NCBI GenBank assembly: GCA_045649415.1
Contig: JAZRPY010000007.1
Span: forward strand, 1-56,575
Direction: 5' to 3'
Length of the DNA stretch: 56,575 bases
DNA from: CAKSQL01 sp045649415
GTDB lineage: Bacteria > Bacillota > Clostridia > UBA1381
Shown here: piece by piece, positions 32,683-41,762 of the stretch
How the letters are laid out: each line of letters starts with the position of its first letter
Position numbering within the stretch: the first letter of the stretch is position 1
Made by a program: the position numbers and the translations under genes
The notes under the pieces: generated by a model
Told to the model about the DNA's origin: nothing
Seen by the model: the letters and a program-made list of their open reading frames with translations, nothing else
Database searches by the model: none

Positions 32683-32943
32683 TATTTTGGTTGGTGGGTT
32701 GTTGATAAGAGAGGGAGTATTCACAAGGATTACATCGCTTCCCAAAGCAACAATATTTCCCCAGGGGATTGAATATTCCTCTCTTTTTATAAAGTATGAC
32801 AAAAATCCCTCTTTCTTAGGCACAATAATCGAGTTTATTTTCCCTGTTTCAAAATCCACATCTAAATCTGAGATGTACCCCAGGCGTTTTGCAGTGTGTG
32901 AATCTATAACCTCTCTTTTTTGAAAATCTGTTATTTTTGACAT
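32668..32943 (-). CDS. ylmC: PRC-barrel protein of the YlmC/YmxH family
   Basis: 91 residues. The PRC-barrel is seen in DSHTAKRLGYISDLDVDFETG, INSIIVPKK and EYSIPWGNIVALGSDVILVN. YlmC/YmxH proteins are small conserved Bacillota proteins linked to sporulation, with a stray barrel fold and no known enzyme activity. It is separated from its neighbours by terminators on both sides, so it is probably monocistronic. It is convergent with the HTH-SGNH gene. Confidence 0.85.
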   Translation of the reverse strand: MSKITDFQKREVIDSHTAKRLGYISDLDVDFETGKINSIIVPKKEGFLSYFIKREEYSIPWGNIVALGSDVILVNTPSLINNPPTKIAEDI

Positions 32944-32978
32944 AATTTATCACTTCCCTTATGTTCTATACATATTAA

Positions 32979-33023
32979 AAAAAGTGAGTAAAATACTAAT
33001 TTTTAGTATTTTGCTCACTTTTT
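32979..33023. terminator. Long A/T-rich hairpin terminator
   Basis: AAAAAGTGAG-N-AAAATACTAA pairs with TTAGTATTTTGCTCACTTTTT around TTT, with one mismatch, giving about 21 bp. It terminates the minus-strand gene at 33067 and may act in both directions. Confidence 0.75.
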
Positions 33024-33066
33024 AATTAGTCTAAAAGATTTTTTTACCTCTTTAGTGAAATTACCT

Positions 33067-33615
33067 TTAGTTGTACATTTTTAAATCGTAAATAATTTCA
33101 GATGATTTCACCCATAAACCGTCAATGCCTCCGGGAAGGGATATGTTTGCCCATTCATCCTCGATATAGTTAATAATACATAGTGATTTTCCCTTTTTTA
33201 TGAGTGAAGCGTCATAAAGCTTGGTTCTTTCCTTGTTGGTGTAAACAATGTGAGTATTTAAAACTCCTTGATTTGCCGAGTCAAACTCGTATGTGCAGGA
33301 GCTTTTTGGAATAAAACCTTCAATTATCGGCACCTCTGTGGGAGCAGACTTGATATATAAAATATTATCGCGGTAGCTTTCAACCACATACACAAGGTCG
33401 CCATTTTTGAAAAGTGCAGGATGCTCTGTCGTCATATCAGGGTCCACAAAGGCGTGAACATCCTCTGTAATAACAGCAGTTTTTCCTATTTTTATAATTG
33501 AATAATTTCCTGGATTAACAATGTAGAGGACAAATAAAGTAATAAAAATCATAGCACAAATTATTATGCTGGCGATTTTTATTTTTTTTGATGAGAAAAA
33601 TTCACCTTTTGTCAT
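33067..33615 (-). CDS. Membrane-anchored protein with SH3-like region (182 aa)
   Basis: One N-terminal membrane helix (about residues 11-31, ASIIICAMIFITLFVLYIV) and an extracytoplasmic part of about 150 residues, all beta. It contains two SH3-like stretches (GDLVYVVESYRDNILYIKS, then EDEWANISLPGGIDGLWVKSSE), which often bind cell-wall peptides. I do not recognise a named family. A GGAGG site lies upstream of the ATG. It stands alone, flanked by a long non-coding gap upstream. Confidence 0.65.
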   Translation of the reverse strand: MTKGEFFSSKKIKIASIIICAMIFITLFVLYIVNPGNYSIIKIGKTAVITEDVHAFVDPDMTTEHPALFKNGDLVYVVESYRDNILYIKSAPTEVPIIEGFIPKSSCTYEFDSANQGVLNTHIVYTNKERTKLYDASLIKKGKSLCIINYIEDEWANISLPGGIDGLWVKSSEIIYDLKMYN

Positions 33616-33818
33616 ATAACACCTCCAGAGTCTAATGAAATTTATTATGCTTAAACGATAGCCATACCACTATTTTCATTATATAAAAAAATAAAGGAAA
33701 ATTCAAGTAAAATTAAACAAATAATCCAAAATAAGGATGAAGAGTGAGAACAAAGGACATAATACACAATAAAGATAACTAAAAATTGTACAAAACAACT
33801 AAAATGTTCTTGTTTAGA
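33616..33818. other. Non-coding stretch upstream of a leader
   Basis: About 200 bp, AT-rich, between the divergent membrane-protein gene and the promoter at 33819. Nothing convincing is seen apart from promoter-like A/T runs. With the leader that follows, the gene-free stretch to 34,121 totals about 500 bp. Confidence 0.4.
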
Positions 33819-33847
33819 TTGATATTTAGGGGATTATATAATATAAT
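33819..33847 (+). promoter_or_regulatory. SigA-type promoter of the CorC-like gene leader
   Basis: TTGATA (33819-33824), 17-nt spacer, TATAAT (33842-33847). It sits about 275 bp upstream of the transporter start, so the mRNA has a long leader. Confidence 0.8.
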
Positions 33848-33883
33848 ATAGGCATTAAATAAGAAAGTGGGTGAAAACTTAAA

Positions 33884-34039
33884 ATGAGTGAAGATGGCAA
33901 TGATGAGGATAACTATTCTTTAAGTTGCAACCAAAAAAGTAATGAATATCAGAGCAGATTGTTACAGGCTGGAAACAAAAGATGGTTAGACGGCTTTATT
34001 TTTCTGCGTTATAAAATATGGCATAGCTTGCTTTTATGA
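33884..34039 (+). CDS. Possible leader peptide (51 codons)
   Basis: An ATG at 33884 opens a 51-codon frame that ends inside the terminator-like hairpin at 34021-34064. The ribosome site (AAGTGGGTG) is weak. The peptide is rich in Asn, Ser and Leu with no match I know. Because it overlaps the hairpin, its translation could affect termination; equally it may be a chance frame in a structured RNA leader. Confidence 0.35.
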   Translation: MSEDGNDEDNYSLSCNQKSNEYQSRLLQAGNKRWLDGFIFLRYKIWHSLLL

Positions 34040-34064
34040 TATTAAAAGGTGGGGTATGCTTTTT
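34021..34064 (+). terminator. Terminator in the leader of the CorC-like gene
   Basis: GCATA...TTTTA pairs with TAAAA...TATGC, with G-U pairs and one bulge in between, followed by five T residues. It lies between the promoter at 33819 and the coding start at 34122, the position of a transcription attenuator. Confidence 0.55.
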
Positions 34065-34121
34065 GTGTGTACTAAAATTAAGAAAAGATTTTTATAAAAA
34101 TTGGAGGATTAAATTTTAATT

Positions 34122-35453
34122 ATGGATACTGTGATATGGCAGTTGGTTTTACAGGTACTGCTAATAGCATTAAATGCAATTTTTGCAAGTGCTGAAATTG
34201 CAATAATTTCAATGAACGATAATAAGCTTGCCAAGATGGCGGCAGAAGGTAATAAAAAGGCAATTCGTCTGGCAAGGATTACATCTCAGCCGGCAAGATT
34301 TTTAGCAACCATTCAGGTGGCAATCACTCTTTCTGGATTTTTGGGCAGTGCGTTTGCTGCAGACAATTTTTCCGACATACTTGTTGACTTTATAGTAAAG
34401 GCAGGAGTCGATATTCCAAGAGGTACTTTAAATAGTGTATCGGTTGTTTTGATTACATTGCTTTTGTCCTATTTTACTCTTGTTTTCGGTGAGCTTGTTC
34501 CAAAACGAGTGGCAATGAAAAATGCAGAAAAGCTGGCGCTTAGAATGTCATCCCTGATAAGCTTTGTTTCTCGTGCCTTTGCACCTATTGTGTGGTTGTT
34601 AACAGTTTCAACCAATGGTATTTTGAGATTGCTTGGAATTGACCCTAACAGCGAGGACGAGGAGGTTACCGAGGAAGAAATAAGAATGATGGTGGATGCA
34701 GGCAGTGAAAAGGGTGCAATCGACGAGGACGAAAAGGAAATAATCCAGAATGTGTTTGAGTTTGATGACTTGACTGCAGGAGAAATTGCAACCCATAGAA
34801 CAGAGGTAGCTCTTTTGTGGACAGATGAGGAATTAAAGGATTGGGAAAAGACCATTCACGAAAGCAGACATTCAATATTCCCTGTTTGTGAGGAAAGCGT
34901 TGATAAGATAGTTGGTACTTTAAATGCCAAGGACTATTTCAGAATAGAAAACAAAAGTAAGGAATATATTCTAAAGAATGCAGTTGAGCCTGCATATTTC
35001 GTGCCTGAGAGTATAAAGGCAGATGTGCTTTTCAAAAACCTAAAGGCAACAGGCAACAAATTCGCAATTGTACTTGATGAGTATGGTGGAATGAGTGGTA
35101 TCATAACAATGTACGACCTCGTTCAACAGCTTGTGGGTGACTTTGAAAATGAGGACGAGGAGAAGGATATCGAAAAAATTGATTCTCTCACTTGGAAAAT
35201 TAAAGGCTCAACGCCTATTGATGATGTGATTGAGCAGTTAGGAATCAAGCTTGAGGAGGGTGATTTTGACACCTTTGGTGGCTTTGTGTTCGACGAATAT
35301 GGACTCATTCCCGACGATGGAGAGAACTTTGAAATCGATGTTGATAATATGCACATTAAAACTCTTGAAATTAAGGACAGACGACTTATCAAAGCACTTG
35401 TTTGCATCACAGAGAAAAGTGATGAGGAAAACAAGGAAGAAGAGTTAGAATGA
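34122..35453 (+). CDS. CNNM/CorC-type transporter with CBS domains
   Basis: 443 residues. The N-terminal CNNM (DUF21) membrane domain has about four helices (LQVLLIALNAIFASAEIAII, VVLITLLLSYFTLVFGELVP). It is followed by two CBS domains (about 205-330; RHSIFPVCEESVDKIVG, KFAIVLDEYGGMSGIITMYDLVQQLVG) and a C-terminal CorC/HlyC domain (FDTFGGFVFDEYGLIPDDGENF). This family exports or regulates Mg2+ or Co2+. The leader contains a possible attenuator. GGAGG lies 14 nt before the ATG, a longer spacing than usual. Confidence 0.9.
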   Translation: MDTVIWQLVLQVLLIALNAIFASAEIAIISMNDNKLAKMAAEGNKKAIRLARITSQPARFLATIQVAITLSGFLGSAFAADNFSDILVDFIVKAGVDIPRGTLNSVSVVLITLLLSYFTLVFGELVPKRVAMKNAEKLALRMSSLISFVSRAFAPIVWLLTVSTNGILRLLGIDPNSEDEEVTEEEIRMMVDAGSEKGAIDEDEKEIIQNVFEFDDLTAGEIATHRTEVALLWTDEELKDWEKTIHESRHSIFPVCEESVDKIVGTLNAKDYFRIENKSKEYILKNAVEPAYFVPESIKADVLFKNLKATGNKFAIVLDEYGGMSGIITMYDLVQQLVGDFENEDEEKDIEKIDSLTWKIKGSTPIDDVIEQLGIKLEEGDFDTFGGFVFDEYGLIPDDGENFEIDVDNMHIKTLEIKDRRLIKALVCITEKSDEENKEEELE

Positions 35454-35469
35454 TTTTTACTTCAATCAA

Positions 35470-35510
35470 GCATATTTCCCATGAGGAGAAGAGCCTTGTG
35501 GGAAATATGC
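35470..35510 (+). terminator. Hairpin in the corC-rho gap
   Basis: Perfect 12-bp stem GCATATTTCCCA/TGGGAAATATGC, extended by AGG/CCT, followed by a T-rich stretch. It may terminate the transporter transcript or act in the rho leader; rho genes are often autoregulated. Confidence 0.6.
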
Positions 35511-35584
35511 CTTTAATATTTATTTTTTATCTAACAATCAAATTCCCAGAACTAATAAATAAAAGTCAGGAAAGGACATATTTT

Positions 35585-36898
35585 ATGGAAGCTTCAATTG
35601 CATTGGAAAGGCAAACCAAGGAGGAGCTAAAGCAGATAGCTTTAGGTCTTGAAATACCAAAGGTGTCCTCTATGAAAAAGGAGGAGCTTATTGAGAGCAT
35701 AAAAAAGGCTCGTGAGGAAAAGGAAAAGAATGAGAAAAGAGAAGAAAAAAAGCCTGTACGACAAAGACCTGCTGATGCAGTCGAGGTTGCGGGAATTCTG
35801 GATGTTATGGCTGATGGCTTCGGCTTTTTGAGATTTGATAATATGCGTCCCGGAGAAAATGATGTGTATGTTTCTCCCACACAGATAAGACGCTTTAATT
35901 TAAAAACGGGTGACAAAATTGTGGGTGACAGCCGACCCAATCAGGACGAGGATAAATATTCACCCCTGTTATTTGTAAAGACCATAAATGACGACCCTAT
36001 TGATGTGGCATTAAAAAGACAGAGCTTTGAAAAATTAACTCCCATTTACCCTGATAAAATGCTGAGGCTTGACACGGGGAAAAAGGATGGATTTTCATCA
36101 AGGATAATAGATTTAATTGCACCTATCGGTAAGGGACAAAGAGGAATGATTGTTGCTCCTCCCAAGGCAGGAAAAACAACGCTTGTGAAGGAAATTGCAC
36201 AATCCATATCCCAGAATCATCCTGAGGTATATCTGATAGTTTTATTGATAGATGAAAGACCTGAGGAGGTCACAGATATAAAAAGGTCAATAAATGGTGA
36301 GGTTATATCCTCCACCTTTGACCAGACTCCTGAAAATCATATCAAGGTAGCAGAAATGGTTTTGGAAAGAGCATCAAGACTTGTTGAGCAGAAAAAGGAT
36401 GTGGTTGTTTTATTAGACTCAATAACCCGTCTTGCAAGAGCCTATAACCTGACCGTAACCCCAACAGGCAGAACACTTTCGGGTGGCTTGGACCCTGATG
36501 CACTTATCAAGCCGAAGAAGTTCTTTGGCGCTGCAAGAAATATCGAGGAGGGGGGAAGCCTGACTATTCTTGCAACTGCACTTGTGGAAACAGGGAGCAG
36601 AATGGATGATGTAATATTCGAGGAATTCAAGGGTACAGGCAATATGGAGTTAAAGCTCGACAGAAGCCTTCAGGAAAGACGAATATTCCCTGCAATTGAT
36701 ATTTTAAAGTCAGGGACAAGACGAGAGGATGCACTTTTATCAGAGTCGGAAAGAGACGCTGTGTGGCTAATAAGACGAGGACTCTCAGATATGACTCCAA
36801 GTGATGCAATGACAACACTCCTTCAGTTTATGAAGACTGCAGACAACAAAGAGAATTTAATTGATTTAATATCCAAGAAATTTCAAAAGGTTAAATAA
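35585..36898 (+). CDS. rho: Transcription termination factor Rho
   Basis: The frame is open from 35450, but GGAAAGGAC precedes the ATG at 35585, giving 437 residues, normal for Bacillota Rho. It has the N-terminal Rho domain (TKEELKQIALGLEIPKV), an RNA-binding cold-shock-like domain (GFGFLRFDNMRPGENDVYVSP) and the hexameric ATPase with Walker A PPKAGKTTL and LLIDERPEEVTDI (Walker B region). Rho ends transcription at C-rich unstructured sites. proB follows after 12 bp, so the two are probably cotranscribed. Confidence 0.97.
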   Translation: MEASIALERQTKEELKQIALGLEIPKVSSMKKEELIESIKKAREEKEKNEKREEKKPVRQRPADAVEVAGILDVMADGFGFLRFDNMRPGENDVYVSPTQIRRFNLKTGDKIVGDSRPNQDEDKYSPLLFVKTINDDPIDVALKRQSFEKLTPIYPDKMLRLDTGKKDGFSSRIIDLIAPIGKGQRGMIVAPPKAGKTTLVKEIAQSISQNHPEVYLIVLLIDERPEEVTDIKRSINGEVISSTFDQTPENHIKVAEMVLERASRLVEQKKDVVVLLDSITRLARAYNLTVTPTGRTLSGGLDPDALIKPKKFFGAARNIEEGGSLTILATALVETGSRMDDVIFEEFKGTGNMELKLDRSLQERRIFPAIDILKSGTRREDALLSESERDAVWLIRRGLSDMTPSDAMTTLLQFMKTADNKENLIDLISKKFQKVK

Positions 36899-36910
36899 AA
36901 GGTGATATAA

Positions 36911-37708
36911 ATGAAAAAAGCATATGAGGATTTAAAAAAGGCAAAAAGAATAGTTGTGAAGGTGGGAACATCCACTCTCACATATTCAACAGGTAAAACC
37001 AACTTTCAGATAGTGGATAAGCTTGCAAGAGTTTTGTCCGACCTGAATAATCAGGGCAAAGAGGTTGTTTTAGTTTCCTCGGGAGCGATAGGAATGGCAG
37101 TTGGTAAGCTGGGGTTAAAGAAAAAACCTGAGGAAATGGTGAAAAAGCAGGCAGTTGCGGCAATTGGTCAATGCGAGCTTATGTACCTTTACGATAAGTT
37201 TTTCTCAGAATATAACCAGACCGTTGCACAAATCCTTGCAACAGGCGAGGATTTCAATGTTCCAAGACGAAAAGGGAATATGCAAAACACTATGGATGAG
37301 CTGTTGGATATGGGGATAATCCCCATTGTCAATGAAAATGACACACTCTCTGTTGAGGAAATTGAAATAGGTGACAATGATAATCTTTCGGCACTTGTTG
37401 CAGAGATGATTGGTGCAGACCTTTTAGTGCTATTTTCAGACATTGACGGATTATATGACAGTGACCCACACTCAAACAAGAGTGCTAAAAAGTTAGAATA
37501 TGTAACCTCTATTGATGAAATAAGCTCAGTTGCAGGAAATAGCAGTACCAAGCAAGGCACAGGTGGAATGATAACAAAAATTGAAGCAGCAAGAAGGGCA
37601 ACTGAAGCAGGCATTCATATGGTCATTGCAAATGGCAAAAATGTTTCAAGCCTGTATGATATGCTTGAGGGTAAGCCTGTGGGCACATTGTTTGAGGCTA
37701 AAAAATAA
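36911..37708 (+). CDS. proB: Glutamate 5-kinase
   Basis: First step of proline synthesis: ATP-dependent phosphorylation of L-glutamate to gamma-glutamyl phosphate. Amino-acid kinase fold with KRIVVKVGTSTLTY, VSSGAIGMAVGKLGL, NENDTLSVEEIEIGDND and GTGGMITKIEAARRATEAG. At 265 residues it lacks the C-terminal PUA domain of the E. coli enzyme, as is common in Bacillota. It lies between rho and proA; the gap to proA is 26 bp. Confidence 0.96.
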   Translation: MKKAYEDLKKAKRIVVKVGTSTLTYSTGKTNFQIVDKLARVLSDLNNQGKEVVLVSSGAIGMAVGKLGLKKKPEEMVKKQAVAAIGQCELMYLYDKFFSEYNQTVAQILATGEDFNVPRRKGNMQNTMDELLDMGIIPIVNENDTLSVEEIEIGDNDNLSALVAEMIGADLLVLFSDIDGLYDSDPHSNKSAKKLEYVTSIDEISSVAGNSSTKQGTGGMITKIEAARRATEAGIHMVIANGKNVSSLYDMLEGKPVGTLFEAKK

Positions 37709-37734
37709 AAGTACAGAGGGGAATTGATTTAGCT

Positions 37735-38982
37735 ATGACAGAGGAACTAATAAAAAAGGGTGAGCTTGCAAAAAATGCAGCATTTGAACTTGCTTTGGTT
37801 GATACTGACCTTAAAAACAGAGCACTTTATGAGATTGCCGAAAGCCTCAGAAAAAGATATGAAGAGGTTATCATAGCAAATAAAAAGGACATAGAAAAAG
37901 CAAGAGAAAATGGCATAAGAGAAGCAATGATAGATAGACTCTATCTTGACAAGGAAAGAATATATAAAATTGCCGAGGGAGTTGAAAAAGTGGCAGAATT
38001 GGACGACCCAATCGGGAAAATTGTGTCACAATGGGAACGCCCTAACGGACTTAAAATATTCAAAAAAAGAGTGCCTTTAGGTGTAATTGCAATAATCTAT
38101 GAGGCACGCCCGAATGTGACTGTGGACGGAGCAGTTTTGTGTTTGAAAAGCTCAAATGCAGTTATTTTAAGGGGAGGCAAGGAAGCAATTTATTCAAATA
38201 TTGCACTTATGAAAATAATGCAGGAGGCAGCCTATAGTGTGGGAATTCCTGAGGGTAGCCTTAATTTAGTGGAGGACACAAGAAGAGAGGTTGCAGTAGA
38301 GCTTATGAAAATGAATGGGTATGTGGATATGCTCATTCCAAGAGGGGGAGCTACGCTTATTAAATCAGTGGTAGAGAATGCAACTGTGCCTGTGGTGGAA
38401 ACAGCTGCCGGAAACTGCCATATTTTCATAGACAGGGATTGCGATATGGATATGGCAATCTCGGTGGTGGAAAATGCCAAGGTAAGCCGACCGTCTGTGT
38501 GCAATGCAGTGGAAACTCTTTTGATTGACGAGCCTGTAAAGGATATTGTACTACCCAAAATTATTCAGATGCTCAAAGAGAATAATGTAGAAATAAGAGG
38601 GTGTGAAAAGTGTCTTGAGATTGACACCACCATAAAAAAAGCAGAGGAAGAGGATTGGCAGACAGAGTACAATGACTATATCATTGCCATAAAAATTGTT
38701 GATGGCGTTGATGAGGCAATCACTCATATAAACAGATATAACACCAAGCATTCCGAGTCGATTATAACCAATAATGACAAGACCTTTGAAAAGTTTCAAA
38801 AGAAAGTGGATGCAGCGGCAGTATATAAAAATGCGTCAACGAGATTTACCGATGGCTTTGAGTTTGGGTTTGGTGCAGAAATCGGAATAAGTACTCAGAA
38901 AATGCACGCCAGAGGACCTATGGGATTGGAAGAATTGACATCAATCAAGTATGTTATTTTGGGGAATGGACAAATAAGATAG
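37735..38982 (+). CDS. proA: Gamma-glutamyl phosphate reductase
   Basis: Second step of proline synthesis: NADPH-dependent reduction of gamma-glutamyl phosphate to glutamate semialdehyde. 415 residues, usual length. Aldehyde-dehydrogenase fold with GVIAIIYEARPNVTVDGA, CLKSSNAVILRGGKEA, and the catalytic cysteine in SRPSVCNAVETLLI; the C-terminus has MHARGPMGLEELTSIKYV. The RBS is AGAGGGGA. With proB it forms the glutamate-to-proline pathway; proC is not in the window. Confidence 0.97.
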   Translation: MTEELIKKGELAKNAAFELALVDTDLKNRALYEIAESLRKRYEEVIIANKKDIEKARENGIREAMIDRLYLDKERIYKIAEGVEKVAELDDPIGKIVSQWERPNGLKIFKKRVPLGVIAIIYEARPNVTVDGAVLCLKSSNAVILRGGKEAIYSNIALMKIMQEAAYSVGIPEGSLNLVEDTRREVAVELMKMNGYVDMLIPRGGATLIKSVVENATVPVVETAAGNCHIFIDRDCDMDMAISVVENAKVSRPSVCNAVETLLIDEPVKDIVLPKIIQMLKENNVEIRGCEKCLEIDTTIKKAEEEDWQTEYNDYIIAIKIVDGVDEAITHINRYNTKHSESIITNNDKTFEKFQKKVDAAAVYKNASTRFTDGFEFGFGAEIGISTQKMHARGPMGLEELTSIKYVILGNGQIR

Positions 38983-38998
38983 ACGGAGGAATACTCAA

Positions 38999-39511
38999 GT
39001 GGATAATAAAACTTGTTGTTTTACAGGTCACAGACCGTCAAGATTTTCCTTTAAGGATGACGAGTCGGCAACAGAATGCCTTGATTTAAAAAGAAGGCTT
39101 CAGTTAGAAATCGGGAATATGATAGCATACACAGGCGTAAGAACATTTATGGCAGGAATGGCGTTGGGTGTTGATACCTGGGCTGCTGAAATTGTTCTGG
39201 AGCTTAAAGAGAAATATCCCGATATTGTGTTAATTGCCACAGTGCCCTGTCCTGAACAGGCAGAAAACTGGAGTAAAAAAAACAAGGAAAGATACTATAA
39301 CATTTTAGACCTGTGCGACGAGGTCAGGGTGATAAGTCCTGAGTGGAGCTATAAATGTATGGAGAAAAGAAACAGGTATATGGTGGATAATAGCGACTAT
39401 GTGATAGCAGTATGGGATGGTGTCACAAGGGGAGGAACCTATAACACCATAACCTATGCAAAAAAGAAAAACAGATCTGTGGTTATTATAAAAAGTGAAG
39501 AGAAAAGATAA
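38999..39511 (+). CDS. SLOG-fold protein, YpsA/DUF1273-like
   Basis: 170 residues, GTG start after ACGGAGGAA. It opens with CCFTGHRPSRFSF and has GVRTFMAGMALGVDTWAAEIV, then IATVPCPEQAENW and the C-terminal GGTYNTITYAKKKNRSV, the pattern of the YpsA family of SLOG Rossmann-like proteins, which probably bind a nucleotide. B. subtilis YpsA affects cell division; role here unknown. It sits 16 bp after proA and may be cotranscribed. A distant relative lies in the mobile region (10,650-11,165). Confidence 0.85.
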   Translation: MDNKTCCFTGHRPSRFSFKDDESATECLDLKRRLQLEIGNMIAYTGVRTFMAGMALGVDTWAAEIVLELKEKYPDIVLIATVPCPEQAENWSKKNKERYYNILDLCDEVRVISPEWSYKCMEKRNRYMVDNSDYVIAVWDGVTRGGTYNTITYAKKKNRSVVIIKSEEKR

Positions 39512-39518
39512 GCATAAG

Positions 39519-39546
39519 GCATATCAATATTGTTTTGGTCATAGAA
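39519..39546 (+). promoter_or_regulatory. Candidate sigma-F/sigma-G promoter of the carboxypeptidase gene
   Basis: GCATA (39519-39523), a 16-nt spacer and CATAGAA (39540-39546) fit the forespore sigma-F/G pattern. In B. subtilis dacF and the spoVA genes are forespore-expressed. Confidence 0.45.
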
Positions 39547-39564
39547 TTTCATGAGGTGAATTTT

Positions 39565-40665
39565 ATGAGGAAAATAATTGCGATATGCTTTTTTTATTTG
39601 CTTTTTGCCACTAATTCCTATGCTATGGACTTGTCAGCAGAGGCGGCGTGCCTGATTATTGCAGACACAGGGGAGATTATATATTCAAAAAATGGAAATA
39701 CCATGCTTCCCTGCGCAAGCACTACCAAGATAATGACAGGAATCCTTGCCATTGAGTCAGGAGATATGGATAGAGTTGTTGAGGTGAGCAAAAATGCAGA
39801 GGGACAGGAAGGCTCGTCGATATATTTAAAGTCAGGTGACAGAGTAAAAATGAGGGATTTGGTGTATGGACTTATGTTGAATTCAGGTAATGATTCGGCA
39901 GTTGCTATTGCTGAGGGCGTTAGTGGGACGGTTGAGGAATTTGCAAAAAAAATGACCGATAAGGCGTATGAGATAGGAGCAGTAAACACGAGCTTTAAAA
40001 ATCCGAATGGATTAGATAGTGAAGGTCATTTCACAACTGCATATGACCTGGCCATAATAGGTGCGTACGCTATGAAAAATGAGGAATTTAAAAAGGTTGT
40101 TTTAACGCAATCGTCCATAGGAAAAACTGAGGACGGACGGGAGTTATATTTTAATAATCATAATAAGCTTTTAAAAATGTATGAGGGTGCAACAGGGATA
40201 AAGACAGGGTTTACCAAAAAATCGGGAAGATGCCTTGTGAGTGCAGCAAGTCGAAACGGTGTAAAGCTCGTTGCAGTAACTCTCAATGCTCCTGACGATT
40301 GGAATGACCATATGAAAATGTTGGATTATGGCTTTGAGAATGTGGAGAATAAGTTAGTAATAGCAGAAGGACAGGTGATGAAAACCATTATAAAGGACAA
40401 GAAAAATTACGATTTTGTAGCAAAAAAGACCGTGCTTATACCACAGTATAAGAGCAAGGAAATTGATATTAAAATTTCCATAACCGATAAGCTTCCCACA
40501 ACGACTGAAAAGGGAGAGAAAATTGGTTGTGCTTATGTGTTTTCGGACAATAAGCTTGTGGAGAGTATTGATATAGTGTCGGTTCAGGATATAGGGGGCG
40601 AGAGAAGAAAAAATCCCAAAAGCTATGAAAAATGTTTTTTTCGTGTTTTAAAATCTGTCGTGTGA
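39565..40665 (+). CDS. D-alanyl-D-alanine carboxypeptidase, DacF-like
   Basis: 366 residues from the ATG at 39565, which follows GAGGTG. A signal peptide (MRKIIAICFFYLLFATNSYA) directs export. The S11 penicillin-binding fold has all three motifs: STTK (nucleophile), SGN and KTG. It trims the terminal D-alanine from peptidoglycan stem peptides. Its place directly before spoVAD and its candidate forespore promoter suggest a DacF-type role in forming spore cortex. Substrate specificity is by family, not by direct evidence. Confidence 0.92.
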   Translation: MRKIIAICFFYLLFATNSYAMDLSAEAACLIIADTGEIIYSKNGNTMLPCASTTKIMTGILAIESGDMDRVVEVSKNAEGQEGSSIYLKSGDRVKMRDLVYGLMLNSGNDSAVAIAEGVSGTVEEFAKKMTDKAYEIGAVNTSFKNPNGLDSEGHFTTAYDLAIIGAYAMKNEEFKKVVLTQSSIGKTEDGRELYFNNHNKLLKMYEGATGIKTGFTKKSGRCLVSAASRNGVKLVAVTLNAPDDWNDHMKMLDYGFENVENKLVIAEGQVMKTIIKDKKNYDFVAKKTVLIPQYKSKEIDIKISITDKLPTTTEKGEKIGCAYVFSDNKLVESIDIVSVQDIGGERRKNPKSYEKCFFRVLKSVV

Positions 40666-40740
40666 TTTAATTTTTATGGAATAAAAAGTGAAGCAAATGG
40701 GAAAATAAGTGTGTATAAATAAATTGGGAAGGTATAAAAA

Positions 40741-41760
40741 ATGAACAAGAGAATTGGTAAGCAGACTATAGAATTTGAAAATCCTCCAAGGATTAAACAA
40801 ACAGCATCAATTGTGGGTAAAAAGGAGGGGAAAGGTCCTTTAGCTAAATGCTTTGACATAGTGCTTGAGGACGATTATGCAGGAGAAAATAGCTGGGAAA
40901 TGGCAGAGAGCAGAATGCAGAATGAAGCAGCAGAGCTTGTTTTTAAAAAAAGTGGTATAGATAAAGATAAAATAGATTACATCCTGTCGGGAGATTTGCA
41001 GAATCAATGTGTCGCATCCCATTATGCAATGCGAAATTTCCAAAGCTCTTTTATTGGCTTATATGGCGCCTGTTCAACTATGGTTGAGGGAATGATGCTT
41101 TCTGCGATGCTTATTGACGGAGGCTACGCTGAGAATATAATTTGTGGTACATCAAGTCACTTTTGTTCGGCAGAAAAGCAGTTTCGATTTCCAATGGAGT
41201 ATGGTGGAATAAGAACTCCCACATCTCAATGGACAGTAACAGGCTCAGGATTTTCCTATATCACCTCTGAGGATATCGATGCACCAAGAATAGTTTCTGC
41301 CACCACAGGAAAGATTGTGGATTTAGGGGTGTGTGACATAAATAATATGGGAGCTGCAATGGCACCTGCTGCCTGTGATACCCTATATAATCACTTTAAA
41401 GCAACAGGAACAAGCCCTGAGGATTATGATTTGATAGTCACAGGTGATTTGGGTGAGTATGGAAGTGACTTGGCAAGGGAATTGCTGAGCGAAAAGGGTT
41501 ATAACATTCATCCAAACCACAGGGATTGCGGACTTTTGATATATGACAGAAAAGGACAGGATGTTCACGCAGGTGGAAGTGGTTGTGGTTGCCTTGCAAG
41601 TGTGTTTTGTGGGCATATTTTTAAGGAATTAAAGGAAAAAAGGTTAAACAGAATAATTTTAATGGCAACAGGGGCATTGATGAATCCGCAGGTAGTGTTG
41701 CAAGGAGAGTCAATTCCTGGAATTGCACATTTAGTAGTTTTGGAAAACGAGGTAAGATAA
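40741..41760 (+). CDS. spoVAD: Stage V sporulation protein AD
   Basis: 339 residues, thiolase-like fold. Characteristic stretches are GKQTIEFENPPRI, GACSTMVEGMML, HFCSAEKQFRFPMEYG, QWTVTGSG, and GGSGCGCLASVFCGHIF. SpoVAD binds dipicolinic acid during its uptake into the forespore. The ATG follows GGAAGG. It is followed within 2 bp by spoVAE but is not preceded by spoVAC, which normally comes first in the clostridial spoVACDE trio. Confidence 0.96.
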   Translation: MNKRIGKQTIEFENPPRIKQTASIVGKKEGKGPLAKCFDIVLEDDYAGENSWEMAESRMQNEAAELVFKKSGIDKDKIDYILSGDLQNQCVASHYAMRNFQSSFIGLYGACSTMVEGMMLSAMLIDGGYAENIICGTSSHFCSAEKQFRFPMEYGGIRTPTSQWTVTGSGFSYITSEDIDAPRIVSATTGKIVDLGVCDINNMGAAMAPAACDTLYNHFKATGTSPEDYDLIVTGDLGEYGSDLARELLSEKGYNIHPNHRDCGLLIYDRKGQDVHAGGSGCGCLASVFCGHIFKELKEKRLNRIILMATGALMNPQVVLQGESIPGIAHLVVLENEVR

Positions 41761-41762
41761 AA

